Assembly: GCF_902459485.1 (NCBI RefSeq)
Contig: NZ_LR699119.1
Location: forward strand, 1,736,001 to 1,800,000
Origin: Aquicella siphonis
Lineage (GTDB): Bacteria > Pseudomonadota > Gammaproteobacteria > DSM-16500
Direction of reading: 5' to 3'
DNA length: 64,000 nt
This document shows positions 1-9,489 of this stretch, piece after piece. The position numbers and the translations under genes are program-made. The notes below the pieces were generated by a model. The model was not told where the DNA came from and did not search any database. It worked only from the letters and a program-made list of their open reading frames with translations. Position 1 is the first letter of the stretch. Each line of letters begins with the position of its first letter.

Positions 1-1343
1 CTGATATCTCCAGCCATCATAGATTCATCATAATCAGCGGCGGCAAATTTTCTGCGGAGTTGCGCCGCCATTTTCCGTGCGCGGACAAGATCCTGTCGGC
101 CTTGTCTGTCTGAAACACCCTCTCTTCTATCCGCCAGTATCTCTTCAAAGACTTCAATCGCATCAAACAAATCAGGGCGCGCGTCTTGCTCAGGCGCTGA
201 CATATCTTGCAATAGACGCGTTATTCTAGCCCTGCAAGTTTCATCCAGGTCTGCGATTCCTTTAAACATATTGTCAAAGTGATAATGCAAGGCATCAATA
301 CGCGCCTTTTCCAGATCAATGCAACTGTCGCTCTTGCCGGGTGACGACAGATTGGGAATATCGGCGCGCCACAAGAATCCAAGCACGCGCGCGGTTGAAT
401 ACACATCTGTTTTCACACTCGTGCCCGCATGCGCGTAGACTTCCGGCGCGGCAAACGGCGGCGTTGAAAGACAGCTGCCCGCGTCAGGCTGTGATGCCAT
501 TTTACTCGAGCCCAAATCAATGATATTGACTTGCGGACAACCCAATACGCTTTCCTGTCTTTTGTCGTAATAAACCAGAATATTCGCAGGCTTGACATCC
601 CTGTGCACTATCCCGCGGGAATGAATTTGTTCCTGTATGGCATAGAGAATGTGCAGGGACAATTCCAGACGCTGATCAATCGTGAATAGCAGTCCCTTCC
701 TGTCCTGATTAATCAGGGCAAATAATTCTTCGCCATGAAAATAACGAATAACGCTGAAACTGCGGGCCTGGTGGTCAATGAAGGTAGGTTTTTTACTATG
801 GAGATGCGGTGTGAACACACCGTTTTGATATTCATTGACTGCGTGATCCGGATCAAACCGTGCATCATCATGAAACTGTTCCTTGATGACGCGCGGCGAC
901 TCTTTCAGCTTCAGACTGCCATCCATCTGCGGCGCCAGCACCCCTCTGCTCTTGTAAACCCGGCTGAAGTGGCCCGACCCCAATTCATCGCCCACAATTT
1001 CATAGCGATAATCTTGCGGATTATTTTCACACTGTCTCCAAACCAAAGAATATTTCAAATCAACTTCTATGATTTGTTCACTTCCGGAAGCGGCACCGGG
1101 AATTTTGATACGGGTTTTACCCTGAGGAAAATAATAACAGCCGTTCGTCTCGATTGCACAACGAAGCAAAATACCCAGAAACAGGCTCTGGTCATGAGTT
1201 AATGCCAGGGGATCCAGGCATTGCGTTTTAATCAGGCATGAATCAGAATGATTCACAAAGGGGCTGGGGCACTGCCGTAAAATGCGCTGCAGCTGATGAA
1301 AAACATTCGGCTCAGGCGAATCCATTCCAACTCTAGAAAGCAT
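1..1343 (-). CDS. Eukaryotic-like Ser/Thr protein kinase, partial (C-terminus off window)
   Basis: About 447 residues are visible from the ATG at 1343, and the frame is still open at base 1. Hallmarks of a Hanks-type kinase can be read: a glycine-rich loop (LGSGHFSRVY, about residues 120-129), a VIK-type lysine near residue 154, the catalytic loop HRDVKPAN (247-254), a DLG in place of the usual DFG (276-278), and an APE motif (AAPEV) after the activation segment. A unique N-terminal stretch of about 110 residues precedes the kinase fold, and the C-terminal part is charged and helical. No signal peptide or membrane segment is visible. It lies 72 nt after ftsZ, where gammaproteobacteria usually carry lpxC. 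Legionellales use such kinases as secreted effectors or regulators, but nothing here shows secretion. Family call confident, role unknown. Confidence 0.88.
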   Translation of the reverse strand, partial: MLSRVGMDSPEPNVFHQLQRILRQCPSPFVNHSDSCLIKTQCLDPLALTHDQSLFLGILLRCAIETNGCYYFPQGKTRIKIPGAASGSEQIIEVDLKYSLVWRQCENNPQDYRYEIVGDELGSGHFSRVYKSRGVLAPQMDGSLKLKESPRVIKEQFHDDARFDPDHAVNEYQNGVFTPHLHSKKPTFIDHQARSFSVIRYFHGEELFALINQDRKGLLFTIDQRLELSLHILYAIQEQIHSRGIVHRDVKPANILVYYDKRQESVLGCPQVNIIDLGSSKMASQPDAGSCLSTPPFAAPEVYAHAGTSVKTDVYSTARVLGFLWRADIPNLSSPGKSDSCIDLEKARIDALHYHFDNMFKGIADLDETCRARITRLLQDMSAPEQDARPDLFDAIEVFEEILADRREGVSDRQGRQDLVRARKMAAQLRRKFAAADYDESMMAGDI

Positions 1344-1415
1344 GCTTTAACATCTCTCAGAAGTTTCGTTCAAACTCCGGTCAATATGTCAAAGTACTGA
1401 TTGTGCCTCCTGAAA

Positions 1416-2621
1416 TCAAGCCTCTTCTTCCTTGCGCCGCAAAAATGCAGGAATATCCAGGTAATCAAGATCGTGCATTTTATCTGCTGCCGGTATCGCG
1501 CGATTCGATGGCTGCACATAACCCTGAGCCTGTGCCGGCGCCGCAGCGGGTGAAACACCGTGTTTGCGAATAATGGTCGGCTTTTCCAGCTGGCCGTAAT
1601 CAACGCTGCCATCATGTGATTTGACATGTTCAATAACAGGCGCTTTCAGTGCAACAGCCGCCTGCTTTCTGCCCAGCCCGGTGACAATGACCGTCACTCT
1701 CACTTCATCACGCAAATCAGGGTCAATGACCGTGCCCACCACTACCGTCGCGCTTTCAGAAGTAATATTCTTGACAACTTCGCCCACTTCTTCAAATTCA
1801 CCAATTGAGAGATCCAGTCCAGCCGTGATATTGACCAGTACGCCCTTGGCGCCGGACAAATCCACATCTTCAAGCAGCGGACTGGCTATGGCAGCTTCTG
1901 CCGCCATACGCGCGCGATTATCCCCGGAACTGACGCCCGTACCCATCATGGCCATCCCCATTTCAGACATGACCGTACGCACATCCGCAAAATCCACATT
2001 GATCAGGCCCGGACGTGTGATCAATTCCGCTATCCCCTGCACTGCGCCTCGCAGCACGTCGTTCGCAGCCTTGAATGCATTAATGAGCGTGACGTTTTTA
2101 CCCAGCACGCTTAATAATTTGTTATTGGGAATCGTGATAAGTGAGTCTACATGCTGTGACAGATTGGCAATGCCTTGTTCAGCCGTTTGCAAGCGCATCC
2201 TGCCTTCAAACGTGAATGGCTTGGTGGTGACAGCCACAGTCAGTATACCCAGCTCTTTCGCAATCTGCGCAAATACGGGCGCAGCGCCTGTACCCGTGCC
2301 TCCGCCCATGCCTGCGGCGAGAAAGACCATATCTGCGCCAGTCAGTGCGGTACGAATCTTTTCGCGGTCTTCTTCCGCGGCACGCCGTCCGACCTCAGGG
2401 TTCGCGCCGGCACCCAGCCCGCGGGTGATTCCTTCGCCCAGCTGGATAACCGTGTTCGCAGAAGAATTTTTGAGCGCCTGGGAATCGGTATTGGCACAAA
2501 TAAATTCCACGCCTTCGATATGGCCAGCCATCATGTGCTCAATCGCATTGCCACCGCCGCCGCCGATGCCGACGACCTTAATCACTGCATTTTGTTGACA
2601 CGTATCCAATAATTCAAACAT
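1416..2621 (-). CDS. ftsZ: Cell division GTPase FtsZ
   Basis: Tubulin-like GTPase that polymerises into the cytokinetic Z-ring. The 401-aa protein has the N-terminal nucleotide-binding segment (IGGGGGNA, about 19-26) and the tubulin signature GGGTGTG at 106-112. A Gln/Pro/Ala-rich linker is followed by the conserved C-terminal peptide (DIPAFLRRK) that binds FtsA and ZipA. Length is normal for gammaproteobacteria. It lies 22 nt downstream of ftsA at the end of the dcw cluster, and FtsZ and FtsA should act together at mid-cell. Confidence 0.98.
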   Translation of the reverse strand: MFELLDTCQQNAVIKVVGIGGGGGNAIEHMMAGHIEGVEFICANTDSQALKNSSANTVIQLGEGITRGLGAGANPEVGRRAAEEDREKIRTALTGADMVFLAAGMGGGTGTGAAPVFAQIAKELGILTVAVTTKPFTFEGRMRLQTAEQGIANLSQHVDSLITIPNNKLLSVLGKNVTLINAFKAANDVLRGAVQGIAELITRPGLINVDFADVRTVMSEMGMAMMGTGVSSGDNRARMAAEAAIASPLLEDVDLSGAKGVLVNITAGLDLSIGEFEEVGEVVKNITSESATVVVGTVIDPDLRDEVRVTVIVTGLGRKQAAVALKAPVIEHVKSHDGSVDYGQLEKPTIIRKHGVSPAAAPAQAQGYVQPSNRAIPAADKMHDLDYLDIPAFLRRKEEEA

Positions 2622-2643
2622 GCCATCACTCCATTAGGACTCG

Positions 2644-3882
2644 TTAAAAATTACCCTGGAACCAGTTTTTCATTCTCGACCATAAACTTTTTATACTGGG
2701 CTGATTGATCACAACTTCACGCTGGCTCAGACGCTGCTTCTGACCATACACTAGCAAACCCACGCCAGTCGCGTAAATAGGATTGTGAATGATGTCAGGC
2801 AAGCCGGTCACGCTGAAAGGCTTGCCTATCCGCACAGGAATCTTGAATATCCGCTCCGCAAGCTCCTGTGCCCCTGCGATCTTGGACGCACCCCCCGTCA
2901 ATACGATGCCCGCCGCGATAAAATCTTCCAAACCGCTGCGGCGCAACTCTGATAACGCCAGAGTGAATAATTCCTCATATCTTGCCTCAATCACTTCCGC
3001 CAGCGCGCGCGCAGGCAAACGCCGGCCTGCCCGGTCTCCAATGGTGGGGATTTCGATCTGCTGATTGCTATCCACCAGATCCTGCAAGGCACAGCCAAAT
3101 TTGATTTTGATTTCTTCCGCGTTACGCGTTGGGGTGCGCAGCGCAATCGCGATGTCATTGGTGACCTGGTCGCCGGCAATCGGTATCACCGCGGTATGAC
3201 GGATGGCGCCGTCGGTAAAAATAGCTATATCACTGGTTCCGCCGCCGATATCAATCATGCAGACACCCAGTTCCTTTTCATCATCCGTTAAAATTGACTG
3301 ACTTGAAGCAAATTGTTCAAGCACGATATCACTGGTCGCGAGACCGCAGCGCTTCATGCACTTTACGATATTCTGCGCCGCACTAACCGCGCCAGTCACA
3401 ATATGGACTTTCGCTTCCAGCCTGACACCGGACATGCCGACAGGCTCACGAATGGAATCCTGATTATCAATGATAAATTCCTGAGGGAGTACATGCAGGA
3501 TTTTCTGGTCAGCAGGAATAGCGATGGCCTTGGCGGCATCAATGACACGCTCCACATCACTTTGGGACACTTCCCTGTCGCGTATCGCGACGATGCCATG
3601 CGAATTGATGCTGCGGATATGACTGCCGGCAATGCCGGTATAAGCAGAAAAAATCTCACAGCCGGCCATGTGTTCAGCGTCTTCCACAGATCGCTGAATG
3701 GATTGAACCGTTGACTCAATATTAACAACCACACCTCTTTTTAATCCCTGCGATGGATGCGATCCAAATCCGATCACATTCAATTTACCATCGCCTGTCA
3801 TTTCACCCACCAGGGTGACCACTTTAGAAGTGCCGATATCAATGCCCACCAAGAGATCTTTGTTCACTGGCTTCTTTGCCAT
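2644..3882 (-). CDS. ftsA: Cell division protein FtsA
   Basis: Actin-like ATPase that tethers FtsZ filaments to the membrane and recruits later divisome proteins. The 412-aa sequence starts with the actin-fold phosphate loop (GIDIGTSKV), contains the second phosphate-binding segment (MIDIGGGTSDIAIF, about 210) and the adenosine-binding motif (VLTGGASKIAG, about 325). It ends in an amphipathic stretch (SRMKNWFQGNF) that matches the family's C-terminal membrane-targeting helix. It sits between ftsQ and ftsZ in the canonical order. Confidence 0.97.
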   Translation of the reverse strand: MAKKPVNKDLLVGIDIGTSKVVTLVGEMTGDGKLNVIGFGSHPSQGLKRGVVVNIESTVQSIQRSVEDAEHMAGCEIFSAYTGIAGSHIRSINSHGIVAIRDREVSQSDVERVIDAAKAIAIPADQKILHVLPQEFIIDNQDSIREPVGMSGVRLEAKVHIVTGAVSAAQNIVKCMKRCGLATSDIVLEQFASSQSILTDDEKELGVCMIDIGGGTSDIAIFTDGAIRHTAVIPIAGDQVTNDIAIALRTPTRNAEEIKIKFGCALQDLVDSNQQIEIPTIGDRAGRRLPARALAEVIEARYEELFTLALSELRRSGLEDFIAAGIVLTGGASKIAGAQELAERIFKIPVRIGKPFSVTGLPDIIHNPIYATGVGLLVYGQKQRLSQREVVINQPSIKSLWSRMKNWFQGNF

Positions 3883-3909
3883 ATTTATTCTTCCAATATT
3901 CTATCGGAT

Positions 3910-4647
3910 TCAGGTACTTACTGTCTCTTTCCAGCGCACCGCCATCCCATTGGGATAGCGTAAATCTATATAATCCACCTCTGTGGCGCGCGCGCCCACG
4001 ATTTTCGGGTACACTTTCACAAAATGACTCAAACGAGTCAAGATATCTTTATGCCCTATTTGCATGGTAATTCCGTTATCCAGCGTTAATTTCCATGTAA
4101 AATACGGAGTCAGCTCCAGATGAGAAATCTTAGCATGTAATGGGAACAATAATCGATTGATGTCGTTGAAATACTTCAGCATGAAAATCTGCTGGCCTGA
4201 TGGGCCGATAAAGTCAGGCAAATTGGCTGGATAAGTTTCTCTGGGAGGAGTAAACACTTCTCCTGCTTCACTGAGCAGACTTTCATTATTCCAGCGTGCT
4301 GCGGGTTTTTTTTCCACCAGCTTGACTTCGATCTGATCAGGCCAGATGCGGCGCACGTAAAGCTCTGACACCCACGGCATCTGCGATAAACGGTCGCGTA
4401 TGTATTCCACGTTCACAGTAAAAAAGCCGCGGCTCACCAGCGGAAGCAGCAAACTGCGGACTTCTTCATTATTCACCCGGTTGACACCAAACACACGGAC
4501 CGTCTTGATTGGGAAGTAACGCGCAAGATCAAGCTGATTGAGGGCAAAAACAATGGAAATGATCACCGCGCCAAGAAACGATATTTTCAAAATCTGGGAC
4601 AGATGTTGCAAGAGTTTGAATTTCTGTTTTCCTTTTCTCACGTCCAT
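3910..4647 (-). CDS. ftsQ: Cell division protein FtsQ
   Basis: Bitopic divisome protein that scaffolds FtsL/FtsB. The 245-aa sequence has a short basic cytoplasmic N-terminus, one hydrophobic segment at about 22-41, then a periplasmic POTRA domain (FPIKTVRVFGVNRVNNEEV) and the FtsQ beta domain ending in DLRYPNGMAVRW. It lies 27 nt upstream of ftsA. The usual upstream neighbour ddl is absent; the gene before ftsQ is murB. Confidence 0.95.
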   Translation of the reverse strand: MDVRKGKQKFKLLQHLSQILKISFLGAVIISIVFALNQLDLARYFPIKTVRVFGVNRVNNEEVRSLLLPLVSRGFFTVNVEYIRDRLSQMPWVSELYVRRIWPDQIEVKLVEKKPAARWNNESLLSEAGEVFTPPRETYPANLPDFIGPSGQQIFMLKYFNDINRLLFPLHAKISHLELTPYFTWKLTLDNGITMQIGHKDILTRLSHFVKVYPKIVGARATEVDYIDLRYPNGMAVRWKETVST

Positions 4648-4717
4648 TGCACATACCTTTGTGGACTTGCCCCATCACCCAAGACAAAATCAGACAAGTG
4701 TATTTTTGAGGCAGCTC

Positions 4718-5629
4718 CTAGGTTTTCTGCCGGCCAATAATACAAACTTCAGGTATCAATCGTACACTGGTTTTTTCTTCTACGGTAGCACCCACACTGG
4801 TAATCAGATTTTCAATATCCGCGGAAGTCGCGTCGGATTCGTTGATAATAAAATTGGCGTGTTTTTGCGAGACCCGGGCGCCTCCCAGCTGTTTTCCTTT
4901 CAACCCGCACTCTTCAATCAGTCTTCCGGCAAAGCTGCCGGGAGGATTACGAAAAACCGAACCGCAGTTCGCTGTGCCTGTAGGCTGGCTGTTATTACGC
5001 TTTTCCAGCAGCGTACGGATATAGGCAAGCGACTTTTCCTTGTCTCCAGGCTGCAATCCAAAATAACCGGCCACGAACCACTCACTCTCAGGCCTGATCA
5101 CATGCCGGTAACTCACCGTGAAATCTGCCAGGGGACGAAGTTTGATTTCACCTGTCCGGTTGATGGTTTCCACCATGCGTACATGCTGCCAGGTTTCGCC
5201 GCCAAAACACCCGGCATTCATGGCCAGCGCACCGCCGACTGTTCCCGGAATACCCGCCATAAATTCGAGACCGGCCGATCCCGCCCGCGCGGTAAACCGC
5301 GCAAGCTGCGCAGAGGCAATACCCGCTTCGGCGCGCACTTCCAGGGGATTGATTTGCTCGATTTTGTTCAGCGCACCCTGGGTAATCACCACCACGCCTT
5401 CAAGGCCGCCGTCGCGAATCAGGGTATTGCTTCCCAGCCCCAGCCAGGTGACAGGCAGAGAAGCGGGTATTGCACGCAGAAAAAGCGAAAGGTCTTCAAG
5501 GTCTGCCGGAATGAAGACATAATCAGCCGGGCCGCCCGTGCGCCAGGAAGTATAGTTTGCCAACACTTCATTTTTTAGCAGCCTGCCGCGCAACAAGGCT
5601 GCGACAGACGATGGGATGATTTCATTCAT
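4718..5629 (-). CDS. murB: UDP-N-acetylenolpyruvoylglucosamine reductase MurB
   Basis: FAD/NADPH enzyme that reduces enolpyruvyl-UDP-GlcNAc to UDP-MurNAc in the cytoplasm. Seen: the FAD-binding start (NYTSWRTGGPADYVFIPAD), LGLGSNTLIRDGG, the central GIPGTVGGALAMNAG motif, and the substrate loop NCGSVFRNPPG containing the family's catalytic serine. The family's late glutamate lies near RLIPEVCIIG. I start at the ATG at 5629 (MNEIIPSS), preceded by a purine-rich GGAAAAAG, rather than the in-frame GTG at 5641. It lies between murC and ftsQ. Confidence 0.96.
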   Translation of the reverse strand: MNEIIPSSVAALLRGRLLKNEVLANYTSWRTGGPADYVFIPADLEDLSLFLRAIPASLPVTWLGLGSNTLIRDGGLEGVVVITQGALNKIEQINPLEVRAEAGIASAQLARFTARAGSAGLEFMAGIPGTVGGALAMNAGCFGGETWQHVRMVETINRTGEIKLRPLADFTVSYRHVIRPESEWFVAGYFGLQPGDKEKSLAYIRTLLEKRNNSQPTGTANCGSVFRNPPGSFAGRLIEECGLKGKQLGGARVSQKHANFIINESDATSADIENLITSVGATVEEKTSVRLIPEVCIIGRQKT

Positions 5630-5713
5630 ATCTTTTTCCACAAACCATATCGGGCCGCGCCGGCACAGAGATCCGGGCGCAGCCAGCTGACGCCACGACT
5701 GCTTTTCCGCAAA

Positions 5714-7135
5714 TTATTTTCCAATTTCCTTCAGGCTTGTTGCCGCCAGCCTGGCCGCCAGTCCACCTATATTTCCTGCGCCCTGCATAAGCAGCACATC
5801 GCCGTCCTTCAATTCTTTTTCAAACAGGGACGGCAGCGACTCGTGTCGTTCGACAAATATGGGATCCAGTTGGCCGCGCTTTTTGATCTCGCGCACCAGC
5901 GAAGCACCGTCCGCGCCCTGGATATATTCCTCCCCCGCAGGATAAACATCCAGCAGCATGAGTTTGTCCGGCTTGGACAGCACATTGCAAAAGTCCCCAA
6001 ACAAATCGCGTGTGCGTGTATAGCGGTGCGGCTGATAAACCATGACAAGACGCCGGTCCGGCCAGCTTTCGCGAGCCGCCTGCAGTGTCGCGTCAATTTC
6101 CCTGGGGTGATGACCGTAATCATCCACCAGGGTAATTTGTCCGCCCTTGTCCAAAATAAAATCACCATATACTTGAAAACGCCGACCGATACCGGCGAAA
6201 TTTTCCAAGGCTTCAATAATGGCACGATCCTGGACTTTCAATTCGGACGCGACCGCAATCGCCGCCAGAGCATTCAACACATTGTGGCGGCCCGGCAGAT
6301 TTAAAGTCACCGGTAACGGCGACTGTCCCTTGGGTCTTTGCACCACAAATTGCGTACGCATGCCGTTTTGAGAATATTTCAATGTCTTGAAATCCGCTTC
6401 TTCGGTCATGCCGTAAGTCACGACCGGACGTGACAGCTCAGGCAATATCTCGCGCACAACCGGATCATCCACGCACAAGACTGACAAACCATAGAACGGC
6501 AGCCGGTGCAGAAAATCAATGAACGTGGTCTTCAGGCGTTCGAAATCATTTTCATACATTCCCATGTGGTCTTGATCAATGTTAGTGACTATGGAAATCA
6601 TGGGTTTGAGATATAAAAATGAAGCATCGCTTTCATCCGCTTCCGCGACCAGGTAATGACCGCGGCCCAATCTGGCGTTACTGCCCACACTATTCAGCCG
6701 GCCGCCGATCACGAAGGTCGGATCCAGGCCTGCTTCAGCAAGAATGCTGGTCACCAGACTGGTCGTGGTGGTCTTGCCGTGCGTACCGGAAATGGCAATC
6801 CCATAACGGAAGCGCATCAACTCACCCAGCATTTCAGCGCGCGGAACAATGGGAATATGCGCGAGACGGGCCGCTTCCAGCTCCGGATTGCGCCAGTCCA
6901 CCGCGGAAGAACGCACGATGACATCCGCATTCCTGATATTTTCCGCATCATGACCGCGATAGATGATTGCCCCCATGACTCGCAGCCACTGAGTCAATGC
7001 ATTTTCAGAAAGATCGGATCCGGAAACAGTATAACCTTGCCGCAGCAAGACTTCAGCGATACCCGCCATACCGACGCCGCCAATACCCACAAAATGGACA
7101 TGCTTAATATGTCCCATCTCAAACATCCAACTCAA
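5714..7135 (-). CDS. murC: UDP-N-acetylmuramate--L-alanine ligase MurC
   Basis: ATP-dependent ligase adding the first stem-peptide residue, L-Ala, to UDP-MurNAc. The 473-aa protein opens with [12 protein letters not shown] (Rossmann UDP-binding domain), has the Mur-ligase P-loop GTHGKTTTT at 117-125, then central-domain motifs ([19 protein letters not shown]) and the C-terminal YGHHPREI and YQPHRYTRT motifs. The start is TTG at 7135: a full Shine-Dalgarno AAGGAGGT sits about 7 nt upstream (plus-strand 7142-7149), while the first in-frame ATG lies 9 nt further downstream. It is 12 nt after murG. Confidence 0.97.
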   Translation of the reverse strand: MSWMFEMGHIKHVHFVGIGGVGMAGIAEVLLRQGYTVSGSDLSENALTQWLRVMGAIIYRGHDAENIRNADVIVRSSAVDWRNPELEAARLAHIPIVPRAEMLGELMRFRYGIAISGTHGKTTTTSLVTSILAEAGLDPTFVIGGRLNSVGSNARLGRGHYLVAEADESDASFLYLKPMISIVTNIDQDHMGMYENDFERLKTTFIDFLHRLPFYGLSVLCVDDPVVREILPELSRPVVTYGMTEEADFKTLKYSQNGMRTQFVVQRPKGQSPLPVTLNLPGRHNVLNALAAIAVASELKVQDRAIIEALENFAGIGRRFQVYGDFILDKGGQITLVDDYGHHPREIDATLQAARESWPDRRLVMVYQPHRYTRTRDLFGDFCNVLSKPDKLMLLDVYPAGEEYIQGADGASLVREIKKRGQLDPIFVERHESLPSLFEKELKDGDVLLMQGAGNIGGLAARLAATSLKEIGK

Positions 7136-7147
7136 CGGCAGACCTCC

Positions 7148-8242
7148 TTAATTAATAACATCGCAAAGTATTTGATAAAACTTCTCAGCGACATTCACTT
7201 TACGTAATTGATATGCTGCTTGCGCCATCTCCAGGCATTTCCCGGGAGATTGAGAAAACTGCTTCAAGATTTCCGCCAGCCGGCTTTCAGTTAGTTCAGC
7301 TTGCTGAACACATAGCGCGGCGTTATTTTTCACCATGAATTCCGCATTCGCCGTCTGGTGATCATCAACCGCAAACGGAAAAGGAACCAGAATGGCGCCC
7401 AGGCCGACCGCGCACAATTCTGCGACTGTTAACGCCCCTGCCCGGCATAATACCACATTTGCCCAAGCATAAGCATTCGCCATATCTTTAATAAATGGTG
7501 TAACTTTTGCATCTATGCCCATGGATTCATAAGATTTTTTAGTGGACTCGCAGTGCTTGTCGCCGGTTTGATGCCAGATTTCCGGCTGATCTTCCGGCGC
7601 GAGCCGCGAGAGTGCGAGCGGCACCACCGCATTCAAGGCTTGTGCGCCCAGGCTCCCGCCTAACACCAGCAGGCGCAAACGAGGCAGACTGGCAGAAAAA
7701 CGCTCTTGCGGCGGCGGCAGGGTTTCAATCTCATGCCTGACCGGGTTGCCTACCTCAACCACTTTGGACTGTTGCCGGAAAACCAGGGGAAACCCTTCCA
7801 GCACCCGCCGTGAAAAGCGCACCAGCAGTTTGTTTGTCAACCCCGCTTTTGCATTTTGTTCGTGAATGACCAGTGGGCGGCTGCTCAGCCAGCTCGCCAC
7901 CCCCCCCGGCCCGCTGACAAACCCCCCCATGCCTATCACAGCGTCCGGATTGATATGCCGGATAACGCGCAGGGATTGCCTTACCGCAGCAGTTATTTTG
8001 AAGGGTGCGGATAACAAGGTCCTCATGCCTTTCCCGCGCACACCGCCGATAGCAATCAAATGCAGCGGAATATTGGCTTCGGGCACCAGCCGGGATTCCA
8101 GGCCTTGGCGGGTGCCCAGCCAATGCACTTCAACACCTTGCTGGTGCAGATATCTTGCCACAGCAAGACCCGGGAAAACATGACCGCCTGTACCGCCGGC
8201 CATAATCAACACCCGTTTCAGCGGTTTTATTGGTTTCGTCAT
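7148..8242 (-). CDS. murG: Lipid II synthase MurG
   Basis: Peripheral inner-membrane GT28 glycosyltransferase that moves GlcNAc from UDP-GlcNAc to lipid I. The 364-aa protein shows the N-terminal glycine-rich loop MAGGTGGHVFPGLAVA, the second G-loop MGGFVSGPGG, the third LVLGGSLGAQALN and the C-terminal UDP-binding segment CRAGALTVAELCAVG. The ATG directly abuts the ftsW stop (TAAATG), so translation is probably coupled. Confidence 0.97.
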   Translation of the reverse strand: MTKPIKPLKRVLIMAGGTGGHVFPGLAVARYLHQQGVEVHWLGTRQGLESRLVPEANIPLHLIAIGGVRGKGMRTLLSAPFKITAAVRQSLRVIRHINPDAVIGMGGFVSGPGGVASWLSSRPLVIHEQNAKAGLTNKLLVRFSRRVLEGFPLVFRQQSKVVEVGNPVRHEIETLPPPQERFSASLPRLRLLVLGGSLGAQALNAVVPLALSRLAPEDQPEIWHQTGDKHCESTKKSYESMGIDAKVTPFIKDMANAYAWANVVLCRAGALTVAELCAVGLGAILVPFPFAVDDHQTANAEFMVKNNAALCVQQAELTESRLAEILKQFSQSPGKCLEMAQAAYQLRKVNVAEKFYQILCDVIN

Positions 8243-9394
8243 TTACTTGATACCCAGCTCAGTTAACCGGTTTTCATGGTCAATTCGCAATAAGACTGCG
8301 ATCATAATACAATTCACCAGGATGCTGCTCCCGCCATAACTCATCAATGGCAGTGTCAGCCCCTTGGTGGGCAAAAGTCCTGAGTTTACACCAATACTGA
8401 CCGTAAACTGAATCGCTATCCACAAACCAAACCCGTATGCGAGAAATCCCGCGAAATACCGGCCCAGATGCTGTGCTTGTCTGCCCATCAAGAAAATCCG
8501 GACAACCAGGAGCAAAAACAACGCCATGACGATGAACATGCCCACCAGCCCCAGTTCTTCCGCAATCACAGCGAAAAGAAAATCAGTATGCGCCTCAGGC
8601 AGATAAAACATTTTCTGAATGCTTTTTCCCAGACCTATGCCCAGCCATCCGCCTCTTCCAAACGCAATGAGGGATTGTGTGAGTTGATAACCCGTATCAA
8701 ACGGGCGCTCCCAGGGATTCAAAAAACTGGTCAGCCTCGCCAGGCGATAAGGCGCTGAAACAGCGATCACAGCCAGCGCCCCGATGACCAGAGAAAATAA
8801 TGCCACAAAGTGCCGCAGGCGCATGCCGGCAAGAAACATGAGACCGAGAGCAGTCGTCGTGACTACCACTGTGGCGCCAAAATCAGGCTCCCGCAATAAC
8901 AGGGTTGCGATTACGCCCAGAATCATCATGGGTTTGACAAAACCGCTTAACTTATTACGGACTTCGTGGTTATGTCTGACGAGATATCCCGCCATGTAAA
9001 TGACCACCATGAACTTGGTCAACTCAGAAACCTGGAAGGTAAAAGGACCATAACCAATCCAGCGCGCACTGCCATTCACACTGTGACCAACCCCGGGTAT
9101 CAGTACTAAGGCCAGCATTAGCATGACACAAAGCAGCAAAAAACCGCCCAGTTTTTCCCAATATGAGATATCCAGATGCATGACGATATTGCCCAGCAAA
9201 ATCCCCAATGTAAGAAAAACCAGTTGTTTGAACAGAAAATAGAAGGGTTGGTGCATTTGTTTGTCGGAGATTTCAATCGAAGCGGACGTCATCATGACCA
9301 GACCCAGGACAACGATGCTGATCACCGAAAAAATAAACCATTTATCGTAAAGAGCCGGCGCAACGGCTTGCCGGGCTGCAGAATAGGATCGCAC
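8243..9394 (-). CDS. ftsW: Peptidoglycan glycosyltransferase FtsW
   Basis: SEDS-family polytopic membrane protein that polymerises lipid II at the septum with FtsI. The 383-aa sequence has about ten hydrophobic segments and the family's conserved blocks: NGSARWIGYGPFTFQVSELTKF, YRLARLTSFLNPWERPFDTGYQ, EAHTDFLFAVIAEELG, and the C-terminal LPLMSYGGSS. The start is a GTG at 9394 with GAGG about 10 nt upstream. The order murD-ftsW-murG is canonical. Confidence 0.97.
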   Translation of the reverse strand: MRSYSAARQAVAPALYDKWFIFSVISIVVLGLVMMTSASIEISDKQMHQPFYFLFKQLVFLTLGILLGNIVMHLDISYWEKLGGFLLLCVMLMLALVLIPGVGHSVNGSARWIGYGPFTFQVSELTKFMVVIYMAGYLVRHNHEVRNKLSGFVKPMMILGVIATLLLREPDFGATVVVTTTALGLMFLAGMRLRHFVALFSLVIGALAVIAVSAPYRLARLTSFLNPWERPFDTGYQLTQSLIAFGRGGWLGIGLGKSIQKMFYLPEAHTDFLFAVIAEELGLVGMFIVMALFLLLVVRIFLMGRQAQHLGRYFAGFLAYGFGLWIAIQFTVSIGVNSGLLPTKGLTLPLMSYGGSSILVNCIMIAVLLRIDHENRLTELGIK

Positions 9395-9489
9395 GATCTA
9401 TTTTCCTCATCAGGCTGGAACCGGTTTTAAACCCTTGCCGCAAAAATAGCGAGTCCTCACCAAGTTCATTCCGTGTTCGCCACCGCGCT

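Noticed and set aside
735-1202. Plus-strand 155-aa frame at the start of the window
   Set aside because: Opposite the kinase gene, whose motifs are clear; no independent support.
1621-2598. Long plus-strand frame (325 aa) antisense to ftsZ
   Set aside because: Shadow of ftsZ codon structure; Ser/Pro/Thr-rich composition, no ribosome site, no family resemblance.
4538-5578. Plus-strand 346-aa frame antisense to murB and ftsQ
   Set aside because: Lies opposite two secure genes and shows no motif; antisense coding artefact.
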